From Mycolicibacterium aubagnense (GTDB lineage Bacteria; Actinomycetota; Actinomycetes; Mycobacteriales; Mycobacteriaceae), in assembly GCF_010730955.1 (NCBI RefSeq), contig NZ_AP022577.1, positions 868,001-932,000 on the forward strand: a stretch of DNA of 64,000 nucleotides. Reading direction: 5' to 3'. Position numbers and translations under genes: made by a program. Below are positions 63,638 to 64,000 of the stretch, piece after piece (positions within the stretch are counted from its first letter, which is position 1; the number at the start of each line of letters is the position of its first letter). The notes beneath the pieces were generated by a model that made no database searches, was not told where the DNA came from, and saw nothing but the letters and a program-made list of their open reading frames with translations.

Positions 63638-64000
63638 CAGCCCCGATCTCGCCGGGTGCGCAGTGCGGTCGGCCGGTCGATCCACGGCGCGTCGAGGGAG
63701 CGCAGTTCGCCGGGCCGGTGCGCGGCCGCGAGAATCCCGGCCACCGCAAGGGCATTGACGATCACGCCATCGAACACCATCTGCACCGCGTCGGCGAGCG
63801 GGACGCGCGCGATCTGCAGATCGGCCTCTTCATCGCGCGCGTGCGGCCGGCCGATCTCGGTCAGCCCGGTGGCCAGGAAGATCCGCACACTCTCGTCGCT
63901 GAATCCGGGCGCCGAGTCGACGTCGATCAACGGCTGCCAGTATGCGGCGGCCAGGCCGGTTTCCTCTTCGAGTTCACGCGCCGCGGTGAGGTGCGGAGCC
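63637..64000 (-). CDS. NUDIX hydrolase (ADP-ribose pyrophosphatase-like), partial
   Basis: The C-terminal ~120 residues are present; the N-terminus lies beyond the window. The NUDIX box part [11 protein letters not shown] can be read between 63950 and 64000 in frame, followed by [20 protein letters not shown] and [14 protein letters not shown]. This is the pattern of ADP-ribose pyrophosphatase next to xerD (Rv1700). The stop shares one base with the xerD ATG, so the two are coupled. Confidence 0.9.
   Translation of the reverse strand, partial: APHLTAARELEEETGLAAAYWQPLIDVDSAPGFSDESVRIFLATGLTEIGRPHARDEEADLQIARVPLADAVQMVFDGVIVNALAVAGILAAAHRPGELRSLDAPWIDRPTALRTRRDRG

Overview
The window is high-GC actinobacterial DNA, almost certainly from a non-tuberculous Mycobacterium/Mycolicibacterium. 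The right end (about 55.85-64 kb) carries the block known from M. tuberculosis Rv1700-Rv1713 in the same order: NUDIX, xerD, DUF1622, O-methyltransferase, parA, scpA, scpB, rluB, cmk, der, next to a tRNA-Pro(GGG). MmpS/MmpL, Acg-type nitroreductase, F420-type enzymes and many SRPBCC proteins fit the same group.

Region 1 (about 0.25-18.5 kb) looks like a dormancy/hypoxia locus. Six tandem-domain universal stress proteins sit among two zinc-type alcohol dehydrogenases, an APC transporter, a Crp/Fnr regulator, an Acg-like nitroreductase, a phosphoketolase and a DUF2156 protein. Sites resembling the DosR box recur upstream of the transcription units, and two usp promoters share one in 19 of 20 positions. 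The phosphoketolase gene is split by an IS256-family element (IS1081-like transposase) flanked by an 8-bp target duplication, so it should be inactive.

Region 2 (18.6-38.6 kb) is mixed metabolic and regulatory: P450 plus methyltransferase; PadR facing a nitronate monooxygenase-like gene across a near-perfect 28-bp palindrome; a CoA-transferase/crotonase/amidohydrolase set; a Ddn-like protein; an SDR-DUF2867 fusion; TspO beside a SOUL haem-binding protein; an MgtA-type P-ATPase; an acyltransferase with an SRPBCC partner; a LOG protein; and a large LuxR-type ATPase regulator.

Region 3 (38.6-46.1 kb) is the most unusual part. A two-domain LysA-like protein (NlpC/P60-like plus GH25-like) is divergent from a patatin-like phospholipase with four C-terminal membrane helices, which is followed by a LysB-like esterase with a peptidoglycan-binding domain. 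Together they are predicted to attack peptidoglycan, the mycolate layer and membrane lipid. No holin, capsid or integrase is present. The shared 467-bp promoter region contains several copies of a CGAGTAG-type dyad, one a perfect 20-bp palindrome. I read this as a possible host-controlled envelope-lysis or remodelling system derived from phage parts; that reading is inference.

Region 4 (46.2-55.9 kb) holds small secreted and conserved proteins, two TetR systems with candidate operators, and mmpS-mmpL. The mmpL reading frame runs past its normal end, across a truncated tetR copy and into the tRNA-Pro gene, which marks a rearrangement boundary between the accessory part and the conserved chromosome.
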